The notes under the pieces were generated by a model. It was not told the DNA's origin, searched no databases, and worked only from the letters and a program-made list of their open reading frames with translations. The position numbers and the translations under genes are program-made. From NCBI GenBank assembly GCA_030248195.1, contig JASAND010030319.1, forward strand, positions 1 through 64,000: a stretch of DNA of 64,000 nucleotides, written 5' to 3'. The DNA is from Trissonchulus latispiculum. Its lineage: Eukaryota > Nematoda > Enoplea > Enoplida > Ironidae. Positions 10,656-23,692 of this stretch are shown piece after piece (the stretch's first letter is position 1; each line of letters begins with the position of its first letter).

Positions 10656-13600
10656 CAGACAGATGGAAGATTAAGGATAAAGAATGGCGCAATGCCTGAA
10701 AATATAGACACCTAGAAATGTGATAAATTTCTAAAATATTGTCTGTGTTATTGATTCAATGATGCCGCTTATATGGCTTTGTAATCAACTTGCTGAATGT
10801 GCCCTGATAAGAAATTTACAAATGAGTATTGTGGATATACTGTTGTCTTGTGATATACAATGTCTTGTGCTTGTGCTTGTACCCTAGCGTGAACCGGTCC
10901 GGCCGTCAACCAGCTGGTCGGCCGGCCAAAACGCCGCCCAAGGTCATGTTGACGGCCGGCCGTCGGCCTGGCTGCCATTCTCAAACACTAGCCTGAGCTG
11001 AAATGCATTTGCTGCAAGCTTCAGCATAGATTCATGCTAGAAAATTACTTAGTTTACTCAGATCCTTGTCTTAGGAACAGTGGCTTGTAGACCGACTGGA
11101 AGCTTGACTATAAACAAGCATACCTGCAAGTACCACTTTGTTGTTGTTATTATTGCCGGGCTACTCAGCCAAGAGGCTATATGAAGGCGCTAACCTTTGT
11201 CTCTCCCCATCAGTCATAGCTAGAATGACTCTCGCTTCGTCGCCTGAATGCTGTCTCACAATGGGAAGCTGGAGCAGACACCTTCTTGGCCTTTCGGCTC
11301 CGGTAGTAAGACATCCATTAACTGCTCATACGCCGCATACCACAGACATTGCTGAAAAGTAAAAACAATGACGAAATTAAATTGACCTTCACCAATGGGC
11401 CATGAAATCATAGTAACAGCCCCTGTAAAGACTGAGATATTTTAAGGGGCGAAATAGTTATTCGAAATAGATAAAACAAAGAAATAAATGAAAAAAACAG
11501 TCATGGACTGACCAAAAGACGGGGGAAACAAAAACCAAAGGGGGCCTGAAAAGAGGACAGTGAGACACATGAACTTAAGAATCGGAAAGAGAGAGACATG
11601 AGAGCAGGGGGAACTGAACAAAGTGAGACACAAGAACTTAAAAAACAGCAAATCGCGAGACATACACAAGAGATAGTGTTAACCTTTGCGAGACGCGTAA
11701 AACGACAACCTCATACGCAAGGTAGAGGAGCACAGCATCTTTCGACACTCCAAGCCCCAAGCGCAGATGGGGTGGGATCAGAGACAAACCCGGAAATACC
11801 ACTTTCAAAGCTGACAAAGCGATTAGCCAGCAAAACAAGGTATCCCCCCACAACAACGACCGTTGGCTCTTTCCTGTTTCGGACTAAGTCTTTGTCTTAG
11901 TGGCTGCAGGATAGGCGTTTGTCATTATTTTTTATGAGACAATGCATCACCTGAAAAGTCTCCACGTTTGGCTTATGATTAAACCGTGAATCAATATTAA
12001 ATATTGGACGACACACAAATTGTCTGAACATTTTTCATAAGAAGTTATTATCCATGTCAGCTGAAAGAAAATTCTAGTAATTGTGCAATTGTAAAGCCCG
12101 AGACCAAACATGAGTAGGATGTCTCTGATATCGGAGACTTGTAGCGAATCCTGAGACTACAGCGTACCTCCAATGGTAGATTTGTGGTGTTAACTTGGCA
12201 GATTACTTAATTAATTTAATGATTTCGTCTAAAAATTAAAGAACAACTAGCAGGAGGAGGAGGAGGATTATCCAACTAGGAGGATCATCCAACTCAACAA
12301 AAAAGAAAGAATTCCGGCTGAAAACTTTAAGAATCTAAGGCAGAAGACTTTTAAATTTGAAAAAATGTGTGTACAAATTTTAGCAAAATTTCATTTTTCG
12401 GAAAAACACAAATAAACCGAGTTTAAAATTTTTGAAATTTTTCAAAATTTTAAATTTTATAACATTTTTCCTTTTATCAAGAGGTTTCTGAATGTAATTG
12501 TGATCAAAATTTTCTACACACATTTTTGACAGAGTTTAGCATTACCACTTCATTGCTTAATGCTTTCGTGACCGGATCTTCTGAATGTCAGCGGTTGAAA
12601 GCACCTTACATTTTTGGCTGAAGGTTTTGGAGGTAGCTAGAGCTATGCGACCACCACCATTAAAGAAAGATTTGATTCAGCTTCCTTTCATAATTATATC
12701 TGAAGAGTTTTTGATACACCTAAATGTTAGGAGTCGTAGTTGGGTAAAGCTACCATTTTAGCGAAACTGTCCCTAAAACGACGCTGTAACAGCAATGAAA
12801 CTTGTATGGTTAGGCTGTCTTATAAAATGATTTCAGGATGCTAAGGATGTCTGATATGTGATCGTTGGTCAAAAAAGGGTTTATTCAATTTTGTGCGCAG
12901 TGCATCTCCCAATAGCGGCACTGTATGTTTCATGATATATGCTCCTGTAATAATGTATGTCCCTGAAACAAGTCATCAAAGTTTTGCATGGTGTAACCTT
13001 AATCTAACGTACCGTATGTTGTAAGAAAAATGTTCGGGTCTCATATTAACATCATGGAATCCTTTCTCGGACTGCGAATCTCAAGAAATACTTGATGATT
13101 CGATTTCAACTTTGAGGCTTGTGAAAGATCTTTAATCACAGTTCATCAAAATTTAGCTAATAGCCAAAGTTGTATCTAAAAGGAACTATGTCGGACTTTG
13201 TGGCATAATCATGTTTAGCCGTCATTGAGGCGCCATCAAAAGAATTTAGAGCTATGAAACATCAACCCACTATGCCCATATTCACATTTATCATTTTTTG
13301 ACAAAACGGTTGTTTGGGCTTGAGTTTGTTAATCAGCTTCATTTAAACTGTTTTCACCTACTCTTCAAGCAGTCTCTTATATTTATTTGAACTGCTGACG
13401 TTAACAGCTTATCACTCCTAGCTTAGGAGAACCTTAAAACTTGATTTTCCTAAATGACCACCTAAACTGAACTTAATACCGCACCTGGGCTTAGGAGAAT
13501 CTTTTGCAACCAGGCCCTGGCTTCCTGAACAAACATTACATAGCAACTTATGCTTTGTTGAAACCCACAAAAACACGCAACTTTGCTTTATCAAGATAAG

Positions 13601-16600
13601 GATATTGACTGTTGATTATAAATTAGCTAACCTAACCAAATATTAAGCCAGTTTAAAAGTTGAAGACTTCGGGTGAACATTCTAATAGGCACGCATTTCT
13701 ATATCTACAGGATCTAGTTCTAGATAAGGCATGTCATAATCAACGCACTTTTCATTGTATGATTCAGTTTTGTCCAACCCGACTGTAAACCTTTTGTTTT
13801 CGGGATCTACTGTCAAGGAGTTAGCGCTTAGTTTTTGACAGTTTATTACTTATCTATTTTCTGACTTGCTTGTTATTGCAAGTTCTCCAGTACATAATGC
13901 AGATTGTACCTATATATAGTGTAACCTTGGAATATATCAGGCAAGTGTATAAAAGAAATAATGAAGGGTCTAACTGTTCCCTTATAGAACAATAAATCTT
14001 CAACACGAAACTGATTTGGCTTAGAATCCTGTGACGTGTTTTTCTGATTCTATATTATACTAATTGGCAACGGACAGCGATTTTAACAGGACGTGGGCTT
14101 AAATAAGTCACTATCTGAAAAGAAACTCAACACAAGCACTGTCTAAGACTGGTGCCACGGGCTGTATCCTTATAATTGAGTCACCATCTAATTAAAAACC
14201 TACACCTAAAATTACCAAACATGAATTCTATAGCTACTGGACTAGCGGCTTTATAAATGTATTCCTTCAATTTCTCTTCAGACAACACTATTCAAGTTAG
14301 TTTCAAGGCATCAATTTTCCTAATTAGTTTTACAATATGAATTCAACTAATCCTATGCGTAAGTTTGCGCAGTTGAAGAAACTTATAACCTGATAAATAC
14401 GATGCTTTATTGGGAGTGCCAAAAGGCAAAACACTTTGTAGCTGATGACTAAAAACGAAGCTTCAACAGCACTTGACGGTCCAGCAATACAGATTTTTGA
14501 ATCAACCACACTTTCAATACCATCATAGTAATTTACGAAAAATAAATTTTAATTGAGCAAAATTAAATTTTAATCTTCACAACTTTCTCCCTTAATTCAC
14601 ACGTCACATCCATCAATTAACAGCAGCAGCATCAAAGCAACAAAACGCCAAAACTTCGCAAAACTGTCCAGGGTGAATAAACAAACGACGCGTCGTACGT
14701 TAATAATCGTACTGTAGGTGTTTCGTCGTAATGAAATACTATATTGTTTATTTGATCAAAAGGGCTAAGTTATTTCTTTACGGAAATCGATAAGTTCTCA
14801 GGGAATTGTAACTTACCAAGTAAGCTCCCGACACGAATCGATAATCGGATCGACAAACACTTATTATTCGTTAATGGACACCAAATATTTTTCATATTCG
14901 GATGGGACGTTCGGTTTTTTGTCCGGTTATCCACTTTCTCAAAACTTGAGTTCAAGAAGACCTTATCAATTTCAGAGTTAAAATTTCAAGTTTTCTGACA
15001 ATTTCGCGCTGTGTGCTGCCATTATACTGCTATCGCTACAGTCTCCTCTCAAAAATATTTTTTTATTTATTTTTCATTACTTTGCCAGAAATGTGGACAG
15101 ATGTCCGGATATTGTTCTTTAATCGAATATTATAGAACACAAACATTATCAGCATATCCGGATATCCAGTGCGCGGCCATGGCTAGTATTTATATCTTCC
15201 ATATAATGCTGACCGTGGGGGGAAGCAAAAATCTTGACTCAATCAAGAATCAAAAAATTTATAAACAAGGAAAGACTATAATTATTAGCTTATATATTAT
15301 TCCTTATATACAAAACATGTATATAAGCATAACCTGAAATTGTACTTACCCATCGTAGTCAGCTGAACAAATAATTTAAGGCTGGTTCACAGGCTGTCGC
15401 TTTTCGCGTGTAACGTGTCGCAAGTCGCATATCCAATGTCGCGTATGATTTTAAGGTCTTCATGAAGGTCATCTCATTTTTAATTTTACAAGCACATAAA
15501 AAAACTAATGTGAACTGAATCATTACTTGAAAGCAATTGGAAGCATTTGCAGTTTCAAATATATACTTTAAAAAATTGCGTTACTAAAACCACGTATGCC
15601 AAACCCAGACTTCACACCGTGTATGACTGAGTATACATTTCAGGATATTTTATGCGGATACGATGAGGAAAATGCCAATTGAAAACCGTGGCACTTTTAA
15701 CGAAGCTATTAAGTAAACAAACACTACCAAATACGTATTCTAATTCAATAATGCGGACAGCTTTGCTTTGAATATTGTTTTAAATACTTAATGTGACAAA
15801 GTGGTAGTAGGCATAGAAACGCAACGAAAGAAGCAAGGTGAAACAAAATAATGCAAGGAAGTGAACAAAAAATCAAAAGGCAAGGGCAGTGTATAATAGG
15901 GTGTAATTTAGTTTTCTGAAATGTAACTTATAGAATCAGATCATCAAACTAGATCCTTGCATAGCTGTATCTTGCCAGATTTGGATTTCCATTTATATTC
16001 ATATTTCGATAATATTTCCTAAAATCTTATTTCTAATTGAATTTACAACATTGGCCACACAAAGATTAATTTGAATTTCTACATTTTCTGTATTTTGCAT
16101 GTAATTATGTGATCAGATTTTTCCTTGTGTTTGATTTTGTTAAGTGTTTATTTGTGCAAGCGTATTTAAAACGTGGAAACTCTAAATGACAGGTTTCGGT
16201 TTATTTAGTTGAGTTTCTACAGGTAAAGTGAAGTTGAGGGCTGAAAGTTAATTTCAAATATGATCCAGGAATTCAGGCCGCATGTCAGAAGATTTAGCAT
16301 TTAATTTTGTCTAACAATTAACATATTACATATTTGAAAATTAACTTATTCATGTATGACAATTCTGCTTAGCCAAATTCATACTGCAAACGACGATTTG
16401 CAGCTGTTTTATTTCAAGAGTGTTTATAGAGCAAGTATCCTAAATCCTAAATTAAATGGACGTCGCACATTTGTAAAAAACATTTAATATAGATAATAAT
16501 ACATTTAATTTTGATCTAGTAAAAAATAAGTACATTTAACATACAAAAACATTTAATAATACATTTAATCAAGACAGAAAAGCAGCCACCAAAAGGATTA

Positions 16601-17022
16601 CATTACTTTCCATAATAATAATGTTGACCGGACTATGAAAATGACAATGAAACCGAGGATAATAAATGGCATTTGTTGCTTTCGTATTTTCCAGGAGCCT
16701 CACCAGGTTCAAATTCCGTAAAACTTGATCAAATGAGTTGAAATGTGGAGTGGTATGTTTTCGAATTTGTTCAAATTCTTTGTTCAAATGCCCCAAATTT
16801 TCGTTTTTTATTCAAAAGGGAAACAAAGGGGAACCGAAAAATATTTTGTCTTCAAATTTGCTGAAAGACGAAACGAAAAAATCCAGTTTGGCGAAATCAA
16901 AAAACTTGCCATATTTGAACTCAGCGTGGTCGAAAACGTAACACACCAAATTTCAGCTCATTTGGTAATCTTTTGCGAAATCAGAGCCGGAGGGAGTATT
17001 TTCTTGAATCGATCCTTACTGT
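10656..17022. other. Intergenic DNA, no gene recognised
   Basis: No exon set with coherent phases was found on either strand. Visible features are a GC-rich island-like patch at about 10890-10975 (several GGCCGGCC-type inverted pairs), purine-rich sequence at 11500-11680, a short GGA repeat near 12252-12270 and AT-rich stretches. Open frames here are short and without recognisable domains. Confidence 0.5.
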
Positions 17023-18007
17023 CTACTGTCTAGTAATCTGACTGTCAAAAAATGTGGTTGATTTTTGCCTTCTAGCCATCGCAAGACACCTCGAATACGT
17101 GAAAAACTTCAAGACTTCATTACGAAATTCTTGAATAAAAGCAAGATAGACATACAGATTAATTCCTGCATTTACTGCTGTCAAATGAACAATGGGTTCT
17201 ATATAGCTTATGTAAACAACCTCTCCAATGTAACCCCAGGAGAAGGCTAGAACCAACACGTGTGGATTAACAAAACAGGCTGCAGTGCTTCCACTGATAA
17301 GAAACACACACATAAATTTGCGCAATTCTTTTGAAACACTGAACTGTCGTGATGTACGCAACTTTCTGCGTCGCAGGATGAAGACCGAAATTGTTGTACA
17401 ATTTATGAAAAACGTCGGAATTATTTGGCCTGTCAGCAGCCAGTTGTTCACATGGACATAGGTACTGCCCCAAATGGCAAGAGGTGGGCACAAAGGATTA
17501 ACCGTGTCCTGTCGACGCACCGATAAAGTGCACATTAGACCGCATGAGAAAAGCACAAAACCAACTGTAGCTAGCGATAGTCTACTAGTGAACCGAATAA
17601 TAACTCTGGTGGAATATCGGGTTGGTACCACAACAACCAAAAATCGTTGCAATGCCAAAGCCAGAGTTGCGGAACATGGGAGCTGCAGGCCTACCACGTA
17701 TAAAATAGGGAATACTTTAAGCAAACACTGCATGGGACTAAGTCTGTAATAGAAATCGGAAGACGACGATGTATACTCATCAATACCGTATACGAAATGA
17801 GCAACAGCAAAGCTCAGATCGCCAAACGCCAAAACCAGTTGCAGCTGAAACTTATTTGCGCAGGTCTTCACTGAGACTAATAATCACAATCAATAACAAG
17901 CTTGAACTGATAGATAGAGGGTTTATAATAAAATTAGCGATAATGATATAATTGCTGCTGGGAAAACAGTCTGTAGAATTTAAGCTGGCTAACGAGCAGG
18001 AGTTCAT
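17023..18007 (-). pseudogene. Rhodopsin-like seven-helix receptor interrupted by a frameshift
   Basis: The main frame (up to 17,871, ending at 17,023) has helices 2 to 7. A Cys is present before helix 3 (MQCLLK), there is an LQRFLVVVVP stretch where DRY-type receptors have DRY, a loop-2 Cys (PLCPP), a basic third loop (ILRRRKLR) and NLYVYLAF in place of NPxxY, followed by a helix-8-like FRNEVLKFF. Helix 1 is not in that frame. It lies just upstream in another frame, starting at an ATG at 18,005-18,007, with an N-glycosylation site (NST) and a helix ending SLSEDLRK. The two parts overlap at about 17,850-17,870, so one base separates a whole receptor from a broken one. This is either a recent pseudogene, a sequencing error or an unrecognised splice. 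Similarity to nematode srsx-type receptors is my impression only. Confidence 0.7.
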
Positions 18008-20150
18008 GTCTAGTTTTCGCCTGGTGCAAAGCTTAACTGCCTTTTCCAGAGTAGTAGCTCCTAGAATTACAAACTATGAAAAGGCAGTTCCATCTGTTTA
18101 ATCTGGAAAAATGTAACCATCGGATTTTAGAAATAATCAAATAGTGCAACAGGACACCAGGATATTGGGAGACCGGGATAATGGCGGTTACATGATATTC
18201 AATAACCTGTTTAAACACAGGTAACTGGCTCAATCCATGGATTGCACGAAGCAATTTTATGAAACAGATCTTGATCTTGATGAAAAGACGTTACACAAAG
18301 TTCTAAATCTTGTTTACCCCTGCACAAATTTAATTCTATAGATCAGTTTTCAAATATACTCCACGTTGAAGCTCCATAATCGATCATTGTAGAAGCAAAG
18401 TTACCTTAGCCTAAAACGGTATCATCATTTTTGCCCATTATTCAAATTGCATGCAGTTATTGTTCGTAACTCGCGTAGAAGTGGAGGAAACAATTTAATA
18501 CTTAATCTTGTTTAAAAGTGTTTTAGTGGAATTTTGATCTTATCTTAACTTAACGGTTTTTAACGGAAAGAGAGATGGGGTTTTTCGAAATGAGACATCA
18601 TCAATAAGTTGCATACTTGGATTGGATTTTTAATTCAATTAATTTAATTACATTTGATTAGCTAATCAGCAAATTAAATTTCAAATTAAATTAATTTTAT
18701 TGAAATTATAATAATAATAATAATAATTATAATAATAATAATTATTATTATTATTGTTATTAGTATTATTATCATTATTAATATTATTAATATTAATATT
18801 AATCACTCAGGTGAGGTAAAAACAGGTTCTGCAACAACTGTGTTTTAACAAATTATCACTCTTTTCAGGGTTGTCTTTTGATGTATTACTTCATACTACG
18901 GCGTTGGTTTCCTTTCGGGTATTTTTGCCTCGTACGGCTTTAATCCTTTACGAAAATAGCTAAAACTTACGCAATGTCCTATTTTTATGCCTTTTATTCC
19001 TAGTATTTCAATTTTAACATTCTAGCTCCAGTCCCGTATTCTTAAGCTGCTGGTCTGGGTTCGTGTATTTTTGGGCTTTAAAAGCGCAATTATCGTTGAA
19101 ATTCATTCTAATTTGCTAGAATTACTTCATTTAGCCTAACAAAAATTTTAGAAAAGTCGCGGCGCGAAAATTTGTGTTTTGGAGAAATTTGCTTTAATCC
19201 GGCATAACTTGCACTGTGGGTACCCTACAAGGACGAACTTATAAGCCTCACCAAGACCTACAACTTTGCTCTTGAGAGTATTCTTCGATTCCTTACGATT
19301 TAAGAGATAACAGCAAAATTGATTTTCGAGGTCCAAAACTGGCCATTTTTCGAAAAATCAAATATTGCAAGATTTCTACAGCTTCAACAGCGTTGGTTCA
19401 TCGGTCAAAGTATTGCCCATATTTGTAGCCCGAAAGCACATGTTGTGCCTAACGGAGAGTCTCTGCGGCATATGTGCCTACGCATAACGAAAATGTGAAA
19501 TTTTGAAAATCGCCACCAGATTGCTTTCAACACGGATTTCTCTCAACTCATGCAACCAATTAGTAAACGGCTTTAGATACGCATTTTTGGGACAATTGCC
19601 GAGGGCTATTTTTCATGGTTTCGCGTTTTGTCTTTTCGTTCGAGAGAAATGAGCATCCAAACTTGAAAATTTTGACGAAAATCAGGCAAAATGCACATGT
19701 TTAGTAAAATCTTGAGCTTACCTGATCACTAAAAAATTTCAAAAAATAGCCCTCGGGAAGACGTTTCTTTTGAAGCCTGAACTGGTCGCTATTCTTTAGC
19801 TTTCCCACATTTCGAGAAATCCATGTTCAAAAATTCTTTTCTTGTTATCGCAAGTCCAAGTCGAAGAGTTGAAATGAGACAGCTGTATTTTACGTAATTG
19901 TAACAAGCACATTATAAGCTTTAAAATGATATAAAAATCATTGTTTAACTCCGAGAATTGAGCAAATTACAGTCTTTCAAAATTTGCTGCAAATACCCGA
20001 ACCAGCACCTTAAGCGAAAAACAAGAAAGTTTTGGTTTTTGACCTTAGGCTCCCAGTAGGTAGGCAAGACATGGGATTGGTTGTATGGCTGGAAAGAGGG
20101 CAGGAAAATTAACATTTTTGCTTTTACAACCTTTGAGCTATCTCCAGTGG
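18008..20150. other. Intergenic DNA with ATT microsatellite
   Basis: No gene is visible. At about 18,705-18,805 there is a run of (AAT)n followed by (ATT)n that can fold back on itself. From about 19,140 to 19,870 the sequence has the look of an old dispersed repeat, but I see no second copy in the window. Confidence 0.5.
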
Positions 20151-20154
20151 TTAA

Positions 20155-20367
20155 GGTGGTGACTCCTTTTGGGCACATATTGTTGGTTGACGGTTCAAAT
20201 CAAGATGAAATTTGATGAAACTTTCCAAAATAAGTTCTTTTAGCATTCTAACACCCTCCGCGCAATCCCGCTTCAAAAATTCGGCTTCTCAGTTCAGGGT
20301 GGTTTTTGCCGATTTCTGTTAATTAGCCGGTAGCTGTATGATTATATTCATTCGAAAGATCCTATTC
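20155..20367. mobile_element. One end of a second TTAA transposon copy, split by insertion
   Basis: TTAA at 20151-20154 precedes GGTGGTGACTCC. The sequence is the reverse complement of the 8172-7954 part of the copy at 7196-8172. It stops exactly at the base where 63,384 resumes the same alignment, so the two pieces are one element interrupted by 43 kb. Confidence 0.85.
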
Positions 20368-20459
20368 AGGGCCGCGTTTCACAAAGCCCTCCTAAATTTT
20401 ACTCTTAAAGCTGCTCCTAAGCCAAAATTTAAGAGGGTTTTCCAAGCAACTTAGGAGGA
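20368..20459. mobile_element. Left part of a ~650-bp terminal-inverted-repeat element
   Basis: It begins AGGGCCGCGTTTCACAAAG, matching the right end of the intact copy at 34799-35432 in reverse. It is interrupted at 20,459 by the giant element; the rest resumes at 62,824. CTCTTAA and TCCTAAA motifs recur inside. It encodes nothing. Confidence 0.8.
20456..20459. other. AGGA target-site duplication, left
   Basis: AGGA precedes the CAGCAG terminus. The same four bases follow the CTACTG terminus at 62820-62823. The uninterrupted relative (35339-35354, other strand) has AGGA only once at the same place. Confidence 0.75.
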
Positions 20460-20545
20460 CAGCAGATGTCCCCTTCCCCCCCCCCCCGTATCTTTAACAC
20501 ATGATGTGCTAATCATATAGCGTCGTCTTGTTGCACGACTATTTT
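20460..20545 (+). repeat. Left terminal inverted repeat of the giant element (continues at 26055-26069)
   Basis: It starts CAGCAGATGTCCCC, has a C-run, then ACACATGATGTG, ATCATATAGCGTCG and TTGCACGACTATTTTT. It is broken by the palindromic element and continues with GGCTCGCAATTGATG at about 26055. Compared with the right repeat it lacks about six bases after CAG and has a longer C-run. Confidence 0.8.
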
Positions 20546-20883
20546 TTTATAAAAATCACTAATTGTCTCGTCAGCTGTTTTATGATAGCTAATTAATTTA
20601 CCTTTTAAGACACCACAAAACAGCTGTGACTTGTTATTAAAACATGTTTGGTTATATGATGCTTTCCTACGTCAGAGCCAACTATTAGCTAGCTCTAGAC
20701 TAATTCAAAATGACGTCATAATTTGTATAATTTCGGCTAAATATATCTGAAATAACCTCACTAATTACTCAAATATCACACTGCTCGCAGGCGTAATCAG
20801 CATTGTGCAAGCGTGCTGCGATTGCGTAATCATACAATCATCATCCCCCCCCCGCCGCCGCGCAGCCGTCAATATTATTCAGT

Positions 20884-21180
20884 GTGTTTACTTATTTTTA
20901 TAGACATTACGTAACAACATGGCGCGATTATTTTATGCGGCAATTGCGTAGTAAAGTTCTCCTCTTCCTGATGTGTATTATTTTAGCAAATGTCTGCATT
21001 GCTCAGACAGCTAGGCTAAAAACAGCTGTTACTACGAGCTTCTGCAGCAATGTTAAGCCTAATTTGCCTCTAGTTAAGGTATATATCAAGCTTGCAAATT
21101 GCAAAAAACTTATACCTTCCAAAATTAGCAACTTGAATTATTTTCAAAGATTCTTAGGAAAATACTTGAAGAATAGCTAA
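20884..21180 (+). CDS. Small orphan open frame in left arm, possible secreted peptide
   Basis: 98 codons if started at the first Met. From an inner Met the protein begins MRQLRSKVLLFLMC, like a signal peptide with a cut after a CIAQ-like end, leaving about 55 residues with two Cys and many Lys. The right arm keeps the frame open with only a few changes and extends it upstream. The arms are so alike that conservation is weak evidence. Confidence 0.25.
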   Translation: MFTYFYRHYVTTWRDYFMRQLRSKVLLFLMCIILANVCIAQTARLKTAVTTSFCSNVKPNLPLVKVYIKLANCKKLIPSKISNLNYFQRFLGKYLKNS

Positions 21181-21777
21181 ATTTGCCCTCGTCCTCATAA
21201 TTCTACATACTTTGACGCTAACAATTACAACCTTTCTCGTACGCCGTCTTACTCTAGTGTAATGACAACGCATTCATTATGCATAGTTTCATTTGGTTAC
21301 TGACGCTACTGTCGCTTAGGTACATCATCATTTCTTCATCCCCAGAGAGAAACTAACTAATTTCACCACTTAACTCAGCTAGCAGTGGCAATGGTTGATT
21401 ATCACGCTGCCCGCAGGCGCAATCAGCTGCGCTGATTGCGCAAGCGTGCAGCGAACTATGTAATCACAATTTTTTTCCGCCCCGCCCCGCCAGCCGTATT
21501 ATTACATTTCATAGCTGTTTTCTATTCTTGACTTAATGCTTCTTGACTTCATGAATCAAACATTTTAAATGCTACCATAATACTGATAGCCAATTTGATT
21601 TAAACATTTAAAATGCATCAGAAATGGCATGAGTTATTCATCACCCCAGCCTAGTGAAGGAGCGGTTCAGCTTCTAGTTTCATATTAACGTCTTATTCTC
21701 TAACCTATTCGTTTTTGAATATTTTCAGCACTAATATATCGGATTATTTAACCAAAATAGATTATATAATTATTTAA

Positions 21778-21880
21778 AGTGCATCAGAAATACCATTGAG
21801 TTATTCGTCACCCCAACTTAGTTATGGAGCAGATCGGCATCTAGTACGCCGCATGAATAACTCAATGGCATTTCTGTACC
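21778..21880. repeat. Imperfect hairpin in left arm of the palindrome
   Basis: CAGAAATACCATTGAGTTATTC near 21,787 pairs with GAATAACTCAATGGCATTTCTG near 21,855, across a ~45-base loop. A related half-copy lies at about 21,619-21,645. The mirror copies are at about 24,718-24,812 and 24,950-24,980. The length would suit a stem-loop RNA precursor, but nothing shows transcription. Confidence 0.45.
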
Positions 21881-22199
21881 TTTAGCTTACTGTTTGCTAA
21901 CGTATATAAAACTACGCTAGAGCTTAAGCATTAGAGAATCAGGTTTCATAACTGACAGAGTAAGACTTGTTCAGCACTTTGCGTACTTTAACGACAGCAC
22001 CTCGGGAAGGTTCTCTGTCACCGCTGTCATTGTTTTTTCTTTTTTATTTTTAAAAACGCTACAGTTACGACAAACAGCACTCACATTGCTAAACTAATAG
22101 GTACCATTACAAATACAAGTTTACATTTAAATACAATCTTCAAAGCAATAACAAAGAATATGCCTCAATGACACAATATCCATAAGGTTAGCCTTACTT

Positions 22200-22300
22200 A
22201 CATGTAATTAGTGTAAGTACTTACTCAAGCACGTAAGTATTTGCTTACCCAAGCATGTAAGTCTTTACTTACCCAAGCACGTAAGTATTAATCATGTCTT
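22200..22300. repeat. Iteron-like CTTAC/GTAAG repeats, left arm
   Basis: Roughly 24-bp units of the form GTAAGTATTTGCTTACCCAAGC occur about three times just beyond the 3' end of the zinc-finger gene, with the mirror array at about 24,330-24,400. The same TTACG and GTAAG words recur near the inner ends of the arms, so they could be binding sites for the encoded zinc finger. Confidence 0.45.
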
Positions 22301-22356
22301 GAAAGTCTACGCTTACTGCAGAGTCAATTTAAACTTAATGGTAATACGACAAATAC

Positions 22357-22932
22357 CTATGATGAAAGATTTTCTAATTCGCCATCATCCCCCATAGGCT
22401 CGTCGCTATTGGTGAGAACGTATTCATCTATACTTCTGTTCTTCTCAACCGCAATTTTATACGCATCTAATGGCTCCATACCATTATCATCCGCTAATTC
22501 ATTCTTTTTATCAATTATCTCCTTTATAATGGGATCATTACCGAAAGCAATGAGCTCAGCAAATTTATTCAACACCAGTCCGTTAATAGTTCTTCTGATG
22601 CGTGGGCTAAGATCATCAAAGGCTTCTCTATCTGCTTCTTTGTTTGAGTAACCATCTTCTTCGTATTCCTTTGATATCCGAGTTAAGCGCAGCCTGTGTT
22701 TTTCTATGGCTTGTTCTTTCAGATCTTGCCAAAAATGTGACAATTTCTCTCTGCTAGCACTGCTGTCATTGGTGTCAATGCTGTCCTCAGTTTCATAATC
22801 TTCTCCGTCAGTTTCTGAAGTATTGTGAGCTCTCAGCTTGTGAGTGTACAAGCTTTGACGATGCCGGTATACTTTTGAGCACTCTGAACACTCATACATG
22901 GTGAAGGAGAATTTACGGTAAGATGAGTTCAC
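22357..22932 (-). CDS. C2H2 zinc-finger protein, left arm copy
   Basis: 191 aa with no intron seen. One C2H2 finger lies at residues 13-36 (Cys15, Cys18, His31, His36; spacing 2-12-4). An acidic/Ser linker (40-62) follows, then a mostly helical region (63-165) with DGYSNKEADREAF, SPRIRRTI and DPIIKEI stretches. It differs from the right-arm copy only at residues 45 (Asp), 77 (Glu) and 147 (Ala). The finger suggests DNA binding. The helical part recalls C2H2 proteins carried by repeats in many invertebrates, from memory only. It is transcribed outward from the centre of the palindrome. Confidence 0.7.
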   Translation of the reverse strand: MNSSYRKFSFTMYECSECSKVYRHRQSLYTHKLRAHNTSETDGEDYETEDSIDTNDSSASREKLSHFWQDLKEQAIEKHRLRLTRISKEYEEDGYSNKEADREAFDDLSPRIRRTINGLVLNKFAELIAFGNDPIIKEIIDKKNELADDNGMEPLDAYKIAVEKNRSIDEYVLTNSDEPMGDDGELENLSS

Positions 22933-23059
22933 TATAACAGCACCCCTTTTATTAATTTCTGTCCGTCTACTTACGGTAAGCCTTACAACACACTGCGTCA
23001 GTACTTACCCATCCCTGACGTAAATGACTTCGGCAACTCTTGTAAGTGGTTTACAAATA

Positions 23060-23565
<506 letters not shown>

Positions 23566-23692
23566 TATTTGTAAACCACTTACAAGAGTTGCCGAAGTCA
23601 CTTACGTCAGGGATGGGTAAGTACTGACGCAGTGTGTTGTAAGGCTTACCGTAAGTAGACGGACAGAAATTAATAAAAGGGGTGCTGTTATA

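Noticed and set aside
11138..11362. 74-codon frame with Leu-rich start
   Set aside because: No domain, no splice context and composition unlike the neighbouring genes.
17023..17871. Receptor starting at 17,871 as a complete protein
   Set aside because: The first codon there is GTG and helix 1 would be missing; helix 1 is found upstream in another frame.
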